Assembly: GCA_043765375.1 (NCBI GenBank)
Contig: JAYUJH010000017.1
Location: 124,001-188,000 of the forward strand
DNA: 64,000 nucleotides
Origin: JAYUJH01 sp043765375
GTDB lineage: Bacteria > Pseudomonadota > Alphaproteobacteria > Rickettsiales > UBA998
Reading direction: 5' to 3'
Within the stretch, counting starts at the first letter, position 1, and each line of letters starts with the position of its first letter. Below are positions 40,249 through 48,633 of this stretch, piece after piece. The position numbers and the translations under genes are program-made. The notes under the pieces are model-generated. The model was given only the letters and a program-made list of their open reading frames with translations. It had not been told where the DNA came from and searched no databases.

Positions 40249-41574
40249 TTACCCAATCTCTTTTAACCCGCCCATATAAGGTTGCAACATTTCGGGAATG
40301 GTGATTTTGCCGTTTTCTTGTTGATAATTCTCCATCACCGCAATTAATGTCCGCCCCACGGCTAGCCCCGAACCGTTCAGCGTATGCACAAACTCGGGCT
40401 TCTTCGCACCATGTGGGCGGTAACGTGCATTCATGCGCCGTGCTTGAAATGCTCCACAATTTGAAACGCTGGATATCTCACGATAACATGCTTGGGCGGG
40501 CAACCATGCTTCAATATCATAAGTTTTGGTAGCACTAAATCCCGTATCACCCGCACATAGCAACATCACCTGATATGGCAATTCTAACGCCTGCAAAATA
40601 GATTCCGCCGCTTGCAATTTGCGCTCATGCTCAATCGCTGACATTTCAGGCGTGGTGATGCTCACCAATTCCACTTTGCTAAACTGATGTTGACGCAACA
40701 TTCCCCGAGTATCTCGCCCTGCGCTCCCCGCTTCAGAACGAAAACATAGAGTATGCGCACAAAATCGCAATGGCAATTCGCCATGAGTTAAAATCTCCCC
40801 TGCTATCATGTTTGTCAGTGGAACTTCAGCGGTGGGAATTAACCAATAATCATTGGTGGTTTTGAAGCTATCCTCAGCAAACTTTGGCAACTGACCCGTG
40901 CCAAACATTGCAGCATCACGCACCAACACAGGAGGGGAAACCTCAGTGTAGCCATTTTCAATATGCGTATCCAACATAAATTGCGCCAACGCCCGCTCCA
41001 GCCGTGCAAGCGCACCTTTGAGAATGGTAAATCTTGCCCCTGAGAGTTTGCTTGCGGTAGAAAAATCCATCAATTCAAGTGCCTCACCAAGTTCATAATG
41101 CGCTTTTGGCGTGAAATTGAAATTATTAGGGATTGCATTTGGCAACCCCCCACCCCAGCCCTCCCCCGCAAGGGTGGAGGGAGTAAAAGATTTTACCTCA
41201 ACATTATCATTCTCATCACGTCCATTTGGCACATCGTCGCTTAATAGATTGGGTAGGCTGGAAAGGATTGTTGTGAGTTTATCATCGCTATTTAATAATG
41301 CTTCAATGCGACTAATTTCATCATTAATATGATGCGATTTTGCTATTAATTGTTGTGCTTCTAATTGTGCTGCATCATCGCCATTTTTCTTTAATGCTCC
41401 AACCTGCTTTGCAATATTATTGCGCTCGGCTTGCAATTCACCTTGTTGCGTGATTAATTTGCGACGTTGTTCATCAAGCGCAAGGATTGCATCTGCTTGC
41501 GGTGCAACTCCACGCTGTTGCAAATTAGCATCAAAATCTTGTGGGTGGGAGCGTATGTAATTAATATCGTGCAT
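40249..41574 (-). CDS. serS: Seryl-tRNA synthetase
   Basis: A class II synthetase of 441 residues charging tRNA-Ser. The N-terminal coiled-coil arm (about 30-100) is followed by motif 2 (FRSEAGSAGRDTRGMLRQHQF) and motif 3 (LNGSGLAVGRTLIAVMENYQ); TAEVPLTNM binds serine. Residues about 131-144 (STLAGEGWGGGLP) are encoded by GC-rich palindromic module B, inserted in frame between the end of the arm and the catalytic core, which makes the protein slightly longer than usual. All active-site motifs are intact. The downstream gene envC-like is 62 bp away on the same strand. Confidence 0.97.
   Translation of the reverse strand: MHDINYIRSHPQDFDANLQQRGVAPQADAILALDEQRRKLITQQGELQAERNNIAKQVGALKKNGDDAAQLEAQQLIAKSHHINDEISRIEALLNSDDKLTTILSSLPNLLSDDVPNGRDENDNVEVKSFTPSTLAGEGWGGGLPNAIPNNFNFTPKAHYELGEALELMDFSTASKLSGARFTILKGALARLERALAQFMLDTHIENGYTEVSPPVLVRDAAMFGTGQLPKFAEDSFKTTNDYWLIPTAEVPLTNMIAGEILTHGELPLRFCAHTLCFRSEAGSAGRDTRGMLRQHQFSKVELVSITTPEMSAIEHERKLQAAESILQALELPYQVMLLCAGDTGFSATKTYDIEAWLPAQACYREISSVSNCGAFQARRMNARYRPHGAKKPEFVHTLNGSGLAVGRTLIAVMENYQQENGKITIPEMLQPYMGGLKEIG
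41144..41184 (-). repeat. GC-rich palindromic module B inserted in serS
   Basis: In gene orientation ACTCCCTCCACCCTTGCGGG then GGAGGGCTGGGGTGGGGGGTT: the B module as in dnaE, without its variable insert. It lies in frame, encoding a Gly-rich loop peptide. Confidence 0.85.
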
Positions 41575-41632
41575 AATATTTTGTTACCATTATTTAGGTT
41601 AGTTGTGCAAGTGGAAATATTTACTTAAACTT

Positions 41633-41726
41633 AACCCCCCACGCATCACCTGCGGCTTTCGCCTTGTTTGGCTTCGCCTCCCGCTTCGCTCGTCTGCCGC
41701 TCCCCCGCAAAGGGGGAGCTTGCGCT
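41633..41726 (-). repeat. GC-rich palindromic module B between phr and serS
   Basis: On the minus strand: hairpin CTCCCCCTTTGCGGGGGAG, then a GC-rich variable part with AGCGAAGCGGGAGGCGAAGC, then GCGTGGGGGGTTA. Full-length copy of module B outside a coding region, in the 183-bp gap before serS. Confidence 0.8.
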
Positions 41727-41757
41727 CATAATACAATTTCGCAAAAAATCAAGCATT

Positions 41758-43356
41758 TTAGCCCACTTTCAAAGCGGCGAATGCGGCAAGTGCTGCATCT
41801 CGTGACGCACTTAAATCCACAATCGGGTGCGGATAAGTTTTGCCAAGCTGCACCCCCGCTCCTTGCAAAATTAGCGGTGGGGCAATCCACGGTTCAAACA
41901 GATATTTATCAGGCAAATCTCTCAATTCGGGAACATAATGGCGGGTATATGCACCAGCTTCATCAAACTTTGTGCCTTGGGTCACGGCGTTGAATATACG
42001 GAAATATGGGGCTGCATCAGCACCACAACCCGCAACCCATTGCCAACTTGCGGAATTATTCGCCATATCAGCATCAAACAAGCAATCCCAAAACCATCGC
42101 TCACCCAAACGCCAATCAAGGCGCAGGTTTTTCACCAACACGGACGCAACAATCATGCGCATACGGTTGTGCATATATCCCGTTTGATAAAGTTCACGCA
42201 TTCCTGCGTCAACGATTGGAATACCAGTATTGCCGCTTTGCCACGCCTGCAAATGATTAACATTCTCAACCCAAGCGAAACCATCAAACTTGGACTGCAT
42301 ATTACGAATTGGCAACTCAGGGTTGTTATATAGCAAATTATACGAAAACTCACGCCAGCCAAGCTCGCTTAAGAAATGGTCAAGATCTGCGTTATTTTCA
42401 CCATTAATTTGAGCAGCGTGCCAAACTTGGTTGGGTGAAATCTCGCCAAAATGCAAATATGGTGAGAGGCGAGAAACATGAGATTTGGCGGGGAAATTAC
42501 GCCCTTCTTTATAGCCGTTTAATCCATCTTTTATAAATTGATATAATCGCTTTTGCGCCCCTGATTCGCTGATATCCCAATGGCTAGCAACGCCATTATC
42601 CCATTTGACTTTTGGCAATAATCCCAATTCCTCCACTGATGATATTTCTAGCGATGATGATTTTATTATAGGTGAGCCAATATTTGCAAGCGTCATCTCT
42701 GGTGCGGATAGTGGCATACGGGGTGGTTTTGCTCCCCCCTGTTTTTGCGGTTTGGATTTTAATGATTTTTTGCTAGCTTTGCTATTAGAAATCTCAATCA
42801 TAGGCATCTCAATCTGAGCAACCTCCTCCTCGGAAATCTCATTAATAGCCTCATCTTTGTGGGCTTCTTCTTTATAACTTAGGCAACCTTTGCGATAAAA
42901 CGGAGTGAATACTTTATAAGGCGTGCCATCATCTTTGACAATATCCCATGGTTCAAATAATAATGACCCATTGAAACTTTGCGCCTCAATATTATGTTGC
43001 TCCAGCATTATCTTAATGCGTTTGTCACGAGCAATGCGCCATGGTTCATAACATCTGTTCCATGTGATGATGTTTGGCTGCAATTCTGTGGCTAATTGTT
43101 GCAAAATCTCAAACGCATCACCCCGAAATAACCTTAGTTGCCCACCTAATTGTTGTTGCAAGCTACAAAGCGAATGATGCAACCATACTCGTGATGCTGC
43201 CCCCATGCGCCCTGCGCCCGCATTTTCATCATCTAAAATATAAATCAGCATAACGTCACCGCCTTGTGCTTCACTTAACTGGGCGGCGTGGTGCAATGCG
43301 GGGTTATCTGATAATCTTAAATCTTGGCGAAACCAATATATTGATGTTTTTTGCAT
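41758..43356 (-). CDS. phrB: Deoxyribodipyrimidine photolyase (class I CPD type)
   Basis: Light-driven repair of cyclobutane pyrimidine dimers. N-terminal antenna domain begins WFRQDLRLSDNPAL; the FAD domain has SRLSPYLHFGEISPNQVW, ELGWREFSYNLLYNNP, GNTGIPIVDAGMRELYQTGY, MHNRMRMIVASVLVKNL and NNSASWQWVAGCGADAAPYFRIFN. The 532 residues exceed the usual 470-480 because of an about 60-residue Glu/Ser/Lys-rich insertion (residues about 175-245: EISEEEVAQIEMPMIEIS ... KKSLKSKPQKQGGAK) in the interdomain linker. All FAD-binding motifs are present. Confidence 0.96.
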   Translation of the reverse strand: MQKTSIYWFRQDLRLSDNPALHHAAQLSEAQGGDVMLIYILDDENAGAGRMGAASRVWLHHSLCSLQQQLGGQLRLFRGDAFEILQQLATELQPNIITWNRCYEPWRIARDKRIKIMLEQHNIEAQSFNGSLLFEPWDIVKDDGTPYKVFTPFYRKGCLSYKEEAHKDEAINEISEEEVAQIEMPMIEISNSKASKKSLKSKPQKQGGAKPPRMPLSAPEMTLANIGSPIIKSSSLEISSVEELGLLPKVKWDNGVASHWDISESGAQKRLYQFIKDGLNGYKEGRNFPAKSHVSRLSPYLHFGEISPNQVWHAAQINGENNADLDHFLSELGWREFSYNLLYNNPELPIRNMQSKFDGFAWVENVNHLQAWQSGNTGIPIVDAGMRELYQTGYMHNRMRMIVASVLVKNLRLDWRLGERWFWDCLFDADMANNSASWQWVAGCGADAAPYFRIFNAVTQGTKFDEAGAYTRHYVPELRDLPDKYLFEPWIAPPLILQGAGVQLGKTYPHPIVDLSASRDAALAAFAALKVG

Positions 43357-43397
43357 TTTTAATTGTCATGTTTGAATTATCAAACTATATATAATGT

Positions 43398-43802
43398 ATG
43401 CGTTATCCATTTGCTACTTTTATTGTTACTGCGGCCATATTTGCTTGCATGTTTTTGTTAATTAACACAGGAGAGTTGCGTTTATTCGCTGATAACTCCC
43501 CCCAACCGATGATTGCTGTTGCAAATGCTCAAGTTATTTGCCCAAGCGATGGTGCGGAAATTAGCAATGTGCAGGATTTTACCAATGAAGTTGGGGCGTT
43601 GTGCAATGATAAAAATGCGTGCGAAATTAATAGCAAATCATTGATTGGCGATAATTCATCAACCACAGGCGAATTGAATAATTGCACCCTTGAATTGCGA
43701 GTGGAATATAGTTGCAAAATGAAAAGCATTTATCAAGCTAAAATATTGATGGCGTATTTATATGAAGGGCAGATTGCAACCATTAAATGCGCTAGTAACT
43801 AG
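43398..43802 (+). CDS. Secreted cysteine-rich protein, possibly SUEL-type lectin fold
   Basis: A 134-residue protein with an N-terminal hydrophobic segment (FIVTAAIFACMFLLINTG), so exported or anchored. The mature part has a cysteine pattern and strand pattern reminiscent of galactose/rhamnose-binding SUEL lectins: VICPSDGAEIS, then C-NDKNA-C-EINSKSLIG, and NNCTLELRVEYSC. Such lectins end their domain in C-x-G/T-x-K/E-x-L-x-V-x-Y-x-C. The similarity is by eye only and the domain would be shorter than usual. It abuts the next gene (stop TAG directly followed by ATG), so the two form a pair. Confidence 0.6.
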   Translation: MRYPFATFIVTAAIFACMFLLINTGELRLFADNSPQPMIAVANAQVICPSDGAEISNVQDFTNEVGALCNDKNACEINSKSLIGDNSSTTGELNNCTLELRVEYSCKMKSIYQAKILMAYLYEGQIATIKCASN

Positions 43803-44555
43803 ATGAATATTAAAAGCGATTTATATTTGTTGCGTTATGCAATTAGCGAGATGGAATATTCAGTGTTGCTCAATTGGGTGATTTTGCTGGCAATCACCAT
43901 TGCATTATGGGTTGCTGTGAAGTCACAAAATAAGCGATATAAGCAATTAATCGGTGAGGGTGAATATTATAGCGAGGAACGTCATGAATTATTTCGTTTG
44001 GCGCAAATGCGTGGTTCGGTGATGTTGCTATTTTGGCTGACGGTGGCTTTGTTGCTGATTATTGGTGATGTGAAAACGCAAATTAACCGCTCCCGCAATT
44101 ATTTATCGGCAAGCGATGAAGCATTTATTAACAAAGAGGCGAAAAATCCCTTTGTATCGGAGAGAGTTGTGGCAGAGCAATTTATTGATGCAGCGAGTGA
44201 TGCAACTGAACGCGAGGAAATGCAAGGCGAGGCAGGGTTTGAAAACTCCTCTCCAGCTCCATCGTTGGAACATATTAAATCATCATATGAAGATGCGTTT
44301 GTGAGCTTGCTAATTTTGCGCAAATGTAACTTGGTAGGCGAAATTGATGAGCGAGCTTTATATAACTCATTAATCAAAGCACTCTCAAGTGATGAGCGAA
44401 CAGTTGAGGCACAAAAAGCATTAATAGCCAAAGGGGTGATGAGTGCAGCGAGCGGGTCATATCATTCATTATATAATAACATCAAATGTGATGGTGCTAA
44501 TATCAAAAATACCCAAACTAACTTTGCCTTGTTTATGAAACAAGTTGGTGAGTAG
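43803..44555 (+). CDS. Hypothetical two-helix membrane protein
   Basis: A 250-residue protein with two membrane helices (about 18-36, SVLLNWVILLAITIALWVAV; about 72-88, VMLLFWLTVALLLIIGD). After that comes a soluble part of about 160 residues with mainly helical character, a Glu/Ser-rich segment and one Cys pair (LRKCNLVG, NNIKCDGANI). Its ATG follows the stop of the preceding secreted-protein gene without a gap. No family recognised. The topology suggests a cytoplasmic or periplasmic domain behind a membrane hairpin. Confidence 0.65.
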   Translation: MNIKSDLYLLRYAISEMEYSVLLNWVILLAITIALWVAVKSQNKRYKQLIGEGEYYSEERHELFRLAQMRGSVMLLFWLTVALLLIIGDVKTQINRSRNYLSASDEAFINKEAKNPFVSERVVAEQFIDAASDATEREEMQGEAGFENSSPAPSLEHIKSSYEDAFVSLLILRKCNLVGEIDERALYNSLIKALSSDERTVEAQKALIAKGVMSAASGSYHSLYNNIKCDGANIKNTQTNFALFMKQVGE

Positions 44556-44560
44556 CATAA

Positions 44561-44577
44561 AAAAACACTAGACAATT
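44561..44577. repeat. 17-bp direct repeat, left copy
   Basis: AAAAACACTAGACAATT, identical to 45437-45453. The two copies flank the orphan gene at 44666-45406. Confidence 0.8.
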
Positions 44578-44665
44578 CAATTATATTTATACGTTTGCCT
44601 TAATAAAAGCGTAATAATATTATGTTAATTTGTATATTGTAGAAATTATTTTTAAGGAAAATTTT

Positions 44666-45406
44666 ATGGTTGATAATAATACAAAATCTTATAATACTTT
44701 TATTAATGGAAATGGAACGGCCATAGTAAGGCTGCCCATGTCCAACCTTAGCACTGAAGTGGGGGAGCAGCTAAACGATCTTGTGAAGTTTGCAAAAGAT
44801 AATGGAATTGAAGGAAAGTTTGTTAAAAATGAAGGTATGAGGCAGGGGCCTCACGCAGAATTAAATCCAAAAGATTTGCAAAAATTAGCAAATTTATTAG
44901 AAACAGAAAATAAGCAGCCTTCCGCTTTTGTAGATAGAGATGGCAAAGTCATAGCAGCAAGTCCAGCAGCAAAGGCGGTAGGCGTTGATGTGGGAACTAA
45001 ACCAGTTGAACCAGAAGTTCCAGCGACACCTGCTCCATCACCAGTAAGCAAAAAAGAATTGTTAGAGCCAACGGTAGAAAAAATGTTAGTGAAAGCTGCA
45101 GGTTCAGACCATGTACTTAATAAATCAGAATTAGAAGGGTTGTTGGGGGATAAAGCTTTTCAAGAAATGCTTAAAAACGCTGGAATAAAAGATGAAGGCG
45201 CAGCAAGAAGATATGAGGGACCAGAAAAACAGAAATATAATCATGTGATAATAGGCGATCCTACTACTTCGAATAGTAATTTGAGAATTCCATTACAAGA
45301 ATTAGGTCTAACATTAGATCCAAAAGATTTCTCGGCACATGAAACAACTTATATTAAGCCAAATGCTACGCCAGCAAATAATAAACCAGAAGCGATTACT
45401 AGGTAG
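44666..45406 (+). CDS. Orphan protein flanked by direct repeats
   Basis: A 246-residue soluble protein without a recognised domain. The ATG at 44666 has TTTAAGGAAA upstream; an in-frame TTG at 44630 is less likely. The N-terminal part MVDNNTKSYNTFINGNGTA is followed by a helical segment (LNDLVKFAKDNGIEG), a Pro/Val/Ala linker (KPVEPEVPATPAPSPVSK), and a C-terminal helical block with GSDHVLNKSELEGLLGDKAF, which looks like a degenerate EF-hand-like helix-loop-helix. No signal peptide. The whole gene lies between two identical 17-bp direct repeats, consistent with a mobile or duplicated cassette. Style resembles the proteins at 17623 and 47165. Confidence 0.65.
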   Translation: MVDNNTKSYNTFINGNGTAIVRLPMSNLSTEVGEQLNDLVKFAKDNGIEGKFVKNEGMRQGPHAELNPKDLQKLANLLETENKQPSAFVDRDGKVIAASPAAKAVGVDVGTKPVEPEVPATPAPSPVSKKELLEPTVEKMLVKAAGSDHVLNKSELEGLLGDKAFQEMLKNAGIKDEGAARRYEGPEKQKYNHVIIGDPTTSNSNLRIPLQELGLTLDPKDFSAHETTYIKPNATPANNKPEAITR

Positions 45407-45436
45407 GAATTACATCTAATATAAAAAAACATTGCT

Positions 45437-45453
45437 AAAAACACTAGACAATT
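45437..45453. repeat. 17-bp direct repeat, right copy
   Basis: AAAAACACTAGACAATT, followed by TAATTGT (left copy CAATTAT). It lies in the short gap before mraY. Confidence 0.8.
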
Positions 45454-45480
45454 TAATTGTGAAACGTCATAAACATTTGC

Positions 45481-46569
45481 ATGTTTTATAATTTGCTTTA
45501 TCCGCTGGCTGACCAGATTCAGCTATTTAATTTGTTCAAATATCTAACTTTCAGGAGTGGCGGGGCGATGCTCACCAGCCTGATTATTAGTTTTATGATA
45601 GGCCCTAGTTTAATTCGCTGGTTGAAGAAAAAGCAAGGCAAGGGGCAACCAATCCGTGAGGACGGCCCCGCCTCGCATTTGCTCACCAAGCAAGGCACGC
45701 CAACTATGGGCGGGGTGATGATTTTGCTTTCAGTCACCATCTCAACCCTGCTTTGGGCAGATTTAACCAATCAATATATCTGGGCAGTGCTATTCATCAC
45801 CATTGGCTTTGGGTTTATTGGCTTCCTTGATGATTATCTCAAAGTTAGCAAGCGTAATAGCAAGGGTTTGAGTGGCAAACTTAAATTGCTCGCACAAGCG
45901 ATAATTTCGCTTATTGTGGCGTTATGGGTGATAAATTGCTCGGATATTCAACAAGCAACCCGTTTGAGTGTTCCATTTTTGAAGGATTTCTTCCCTGATA
46001 TTGGTATCGCATATATCTTTTTTGCCATGCTGGTGATGATTGGCTCTTCCAACGCCGTGAACTTGACTGATGGGTTGGACGGGCTAGCGATTGTGCCAAT
46101 AATGATAACAGCGGGGAGCTTTGCATTAATTGCATATCTCGTTGGTAATGTGGTTTTTGCCAATTATTTGCAAATACATCATGTTGAAGGTTCAGGCGAA
46201 TTAACCGTATTTTGCGCCGCATTAATTGGTGCAGGGCTTGGGTTTTTATGGTTTAACGCCCCGCCCGCTATGATTTTTATGGGCGATACAGGCAGCCTTG
46301 CATTTGGTGGGGCGATTGGGGCTATTGCGCTTATCACCAAGCATGAACTAGTGCTTGCAATCATCGGAGGGTTATTTGTGTTGGAAGCAGTTTCCGTGAT
46401 TGTGCAGGTTGCATCATTTAAGCTAACAGGCAAGCGAGTATTTCGCATGGCACCTATACATCATCATTTTGAAAAACTCGGTTGGTCGGAAGCGACGGTT
46501 GTGATTCGCTTTTGGATTATTGCCTCAATTTTAGCATTAATTGGGCTTTCATCATTAAAATTGCGCTAA
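45481..46569 (+). CDS. mraY: Phospho-N-acetylmuramoyl-pentapeptide transferase MraY
   Basis: Transfers phospho-MurNAc-pentapeptide to undecaprenyl phosphate, giving lipid I. About ten membrane helices; motifs GPASHLLTKQGTPTMGG, FGFIGFLDDYLKV, NAVNLTDGLDGLA (Mg-binding Asp), WFNAPPAMIFMGDTGSLA, and the cytoplasmic HHHFEKLGW. The 362-residue length is normal. It is separated from the usual division/cell-wall cluster (murE, murF, murD are not adjacent), which is unusual because mraY is normally inside dcw. No strong ribosome-binding site precedes the ATG. Confidence 0.97.
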   Translation: MFYNLLYPLADQIQLFNLFKYLTFRSGGAMLTSLIISFMIGPSLIRWLKKKQGKGQPIREDGPASHLLTKQGTPTMGGVMILLSVTISTLLWADLTNQYIWAVLFITIGFGFIGFLDDYLKVSKRNSKGLSGKLKLLAQAIISLIVALWVINCSDIQQATRLSVPFLKDFFPDIGIAYIFFAMLVMIGSSNAVNLTDGLDGLAIVPIMITAGSFALIAYLVGNVVFANYLQIHHVEGSGELTVFCAALIGAGLGFLWFNAPPAMIFMGDTGSLAFGGAIGAIALITKHELVLAIIGGLFVLEAVSVIVQVASFKLTGKRVFRMAPIHHHFEKLGWSEATVVIRFWIIASILALIGLSSLKLR

Positions 46570-46664
46570 TAACTGATAGCAATATGGTTTTTTAGTTGTG
46601 TTTAGGCGTATGAAAATCTATCATTAATTGTGCTAATATTTTTAGGCGCATAATTATTTTTTAC

Positions 46665-46707
46665 AATGAAGCGACTATAGTTAAGAGATTATAATGAAGC
46701 GACTATA
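46665..46707. repeat. Two direct copies of AATGAAGCGACTATA
   Basis: 15-bp repeats at 46665-46679 and 46693-46707, 28 bp apart, just before the small gene at 46720; perhaps a duplicated regulatory segment. Confidence 0.65.
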
Positions 46708-46719
46708 TGGAATTATGAG

Positions 46720-46914
46720 ATGCGGCATAACCAGACATATATCACAATGCAGGCACAGAAATTGATAGAGCAATATGGCGAAAAAGCGGTTGCCTTTGCC
46801 CAAAGCCAGCTATGGAACTCAACCAATGCGCAAGATGTTTCAGTTGCAACCATGTGGCTTTCCATCACCCATGAAGTTCAAGCTATATTGCGCTGTGATT
46901 CCAAAATAAATTAA
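46720..46914 (+). CDS. Small helical protein (64 residues)
   Basis: A short soluble protein: QAQKLIEQYGEKAVAFAQSQ, then DVSVATMWLSITHEVQAIL. The pattern (LI-x-x-YG-x-x-A at the start, W-x-x-I-x-x-x-V at the end) is that of small uncharacterised proteins common in alphaproteobacteria. The ATG at 46720 has GGAATTATGAG upstream; an internal ATG at 46747 (MQAQKLIEQYG) is an alternative start. Placed between mraY and an orphan gene, not obviously in an operon. Confidence 0.6.
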   Translation: MRHNQTYITMQAQKLIEQYGEKAVAFAQSQLWNSTNAQDVSVATMWLSITHEVQAILRCDSKIN

Positions 46915-46992
46915 TGATGTTGGTTTTTTTATCGTGATGCTTATGAAGTGATTAAAAATAATCATGATTAAAATATAATATGACGCAAAGCT

Positions 46993-47043
46993 GGGTTGTG
47001 TTGTGATTTGCAGCAAGCAATAATAAAAATTATAGTATAACCT
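46993..47043. repeat. Palindromic element family C, copy 3 (short)
   Basis: Inverted orientation relative to copies 1 and 2: GGGTTGTGTTGTGATTTGCA, then GCAAGCAATAATAAAAATTA, then TAGTATAACCT. It lacks the central part of the 79-95-bp copies. Confidence 0.75.
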
Positions 47044-47164
47044 AATATAACAATATTATTTTGATGAAATATATGTAATTAAGCAATTTTTTCATAATAT
47101 TGTCACATGTTGACTATATAATTACTTGTATAAGATAAATATTATTACAGGATTTGAAAATATT

Positions 47165-48355
47165 ATGGCCGTTAATACCACAACAACCATTCCCGCAATT
47201 CCAGCAGCTAATAACCCCGCAGTCAAGCAAACAATTGAAGTGAATGCGCAGGGTGGAGCAGGGACGACTTTAGTGCAGAATCAAAGTGCGACTAATATAG
47301 TTAATAATAACTACATCAGTTCTACCGTATCAACCACGCCCTCCAGTGGTGCGCCCGCAGCAGCGACTCCTCCAGCAAAACCGCAGCCAGAAGCTCCTAA
47401 ACTGAAAATACCAGTATTGGAGATATTGCCTGCCGCAGATCCAAAAGAAGTTGATGATATAATTAAAACTGGAAAGTTTGAGTTGAATCAAACTTGGGGA
47501 GTATCGCTAGTTGATATTGAAGCCAAGGAAAGGCAGCGCATGAAATTAGAGGCAGCGCAAAAAGCAGCAGAAGCAGCCAAGCCGAAGACTGATGCAACAA
47601 AGCCAGACGCAAAAGATGGTGCAGAACAGAAAAAGCCAGAGGTGAAGGGCGAGGCAAAAAAAGATGGTGCGACGGATAATAAAAATCCATCAAAAGAGCC
47701 TATAATAATACATTCTGTGCCAGCGATGGACGCTAAAACATTGCCACTTACGAGTTTTACGCAGAAGCAACAAACGCAATTTGGGCGCATGTTGGGGTTA
47801 GATGAAGAGCAGCAAGATTTTCAAAAAACATTAAGCAAAGCTCTTGAGGATAACAAGCTCTCAAAAAATGGACAAATTGATGCAATTGAGTTGGTGAAGT
47901 TTTCTCAAGGCAGATGGCAAGGAACGGGCGGGAAGACGTTAGAATCCTTGGGTGAGAATGAGAAAAAATATATCCAAACGATGCTTGGCGTTCCCGATGA
48001 TGGTGACATTGGCCCTGAAACGCTAAAAGCAGCTAAGGAGAAGGGAATATTACAAGAAGATGGCAAGATTAATGAAAAATCCGTGCTTACAATAATTCAA
48101 AATAGATTGGTTGGCAAAGATGGCGCATATTTAGCTGATATTGTGAATGATATTGCAAAAAATGGGAAAGGCAAAGATGTTGATTCAACAAAAACATCTA
48201 GCATTAATGGTGGATTTGGAGATAGTTTGAGCAATTTGGTTGCAGGTGCAACAAAAAATCTTACTACTGGAGTTGCTGTAAGTGATTCCAAAACAGCGAT
48301 TATTGCGGAAAATGTTGGTGGTCAGAAATCAGCTTCACCCAACAAGGAAAGATAG
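47165..48355 (+). CDS. Orphan protein with Ala/Pro/Lys linker and peptidoglycan-binding-like domain
   Basis: A 396-residue protein, start at the ATG 47165 (MAVNTTTTIPAIPA); an in-frame TTG at 47126 would add 13 residues. Residues 1-80 are Thr/Ala/Pro-rich and likely extended; 120-185 form a charged Ala/Lys/Pro/Asp linker (AAQKAAEAAKPKTDATKPDA). Residues about 200-310 are helical: FGRMLGLDEEQQDFQKTLSK, an EF-hand-like KLSKNGQIDAIELVKF, and KYIQTMLGVPDDGDIGPETL, matching the D-G-x-I-G-x-x-T turn of small peptidoglycan-binding domains. No signal peptide. A second protein with such a domain is at 17623. Function unknown. Confidence 0.7.
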   Translation: MAVNTTTTIPAIPAANNPAVKQTIEVNAQGGAGTTLVQNQSATNIVNNNYISSTVSTTPSSGAPAAATPPAKPQPEAPKLKIPVLEILPAADPKEVDDIIKTGKFELNQTWGVSLVDIEAKERQRMKLEAAQKAAEAAKPKTDATKPDAKDGAEQKKPEVKGEAKKDGATDNKNPSKEPIIIHSVPAMDAKTLPLTSFTQKQQTQFGRMLGLDEEQQDFQKTLSKALEDNKLSKNGQIDAIELVKFSQGRWQGTGGKTLESLGENEKKYIQTMLGVPDDGDIGPETLKAAKEKGILQEDGKINEKSVLTIIQNRLVGKDGAYLADIVNDIAKNGKGKDVDSTKTSSINGGFGDSLSNLVAGATKNLTTGVAVSDSKTAIIAENVGGQKSASPNKER

Positions 48356-48440
48356 GGGGGAACGGTTTTTAACATTGCTCTAAAATTACAATGTCAGAAG
48401 CATGTAGCATGACTGAAGGCGGATTATTAACTAATCAAGA

Positions 48441-48516
48441 TGGTGGGCGATGAGAGACTCGAACTCCCGACATCCTCGGTGTAAACGAGGCGCTCTACCA
48501 ACTGAGCTAATCGCCC
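48441..48516 (-). tRNA. tRNA-Val (anticodon TAC)
   Basis: 76 nt including an encoded CCA. Acceptor arms GGGCGAT and ATCGCCC with discriminator A; D-arm GCTCAGTTGGTAGAGC; anticodon stem CCTCG/CGAGG around TTTACAC (anticodon TAC); T-loop TTCGAGT between GGGAG and CTCTC. All arms pair. Confidence 0.97.
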
Positions 48517-48572
48517 ATAATGTTTCAAATGAGAAAATGTCTCAAATAAAAACACTTTATTAAGTAAAAATG

Positions 48573-48625
48573 TTAATGCTTGACGTAGCGTTTATCACGG
48601 AAACAATCAAAACGTCAAGCATTAA
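48573..48625 (-). terminator. Long-stem hairpin after hupB
   Basis: Perfect 13-bp arms TTAATGCTTGACG (48573-48585) and CGTCAAGCATTAA (48613-48625) around a 27-base loop. On the minus strand it follows the hupB stop by about 8 bases and is followed by CATTTTTACTT, a weak T-run. Confidence 0.6.
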
Positions 48626-48633
48626 AACATATA

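Noticed and set aside
40187..40459. N-terminal extension of the EnvC-like gene
   Set aside because: The frame overlaps the serS end and would place the signal peptide in the middle of the protein; the ATG at 40186 starts directly at the signal peptide.
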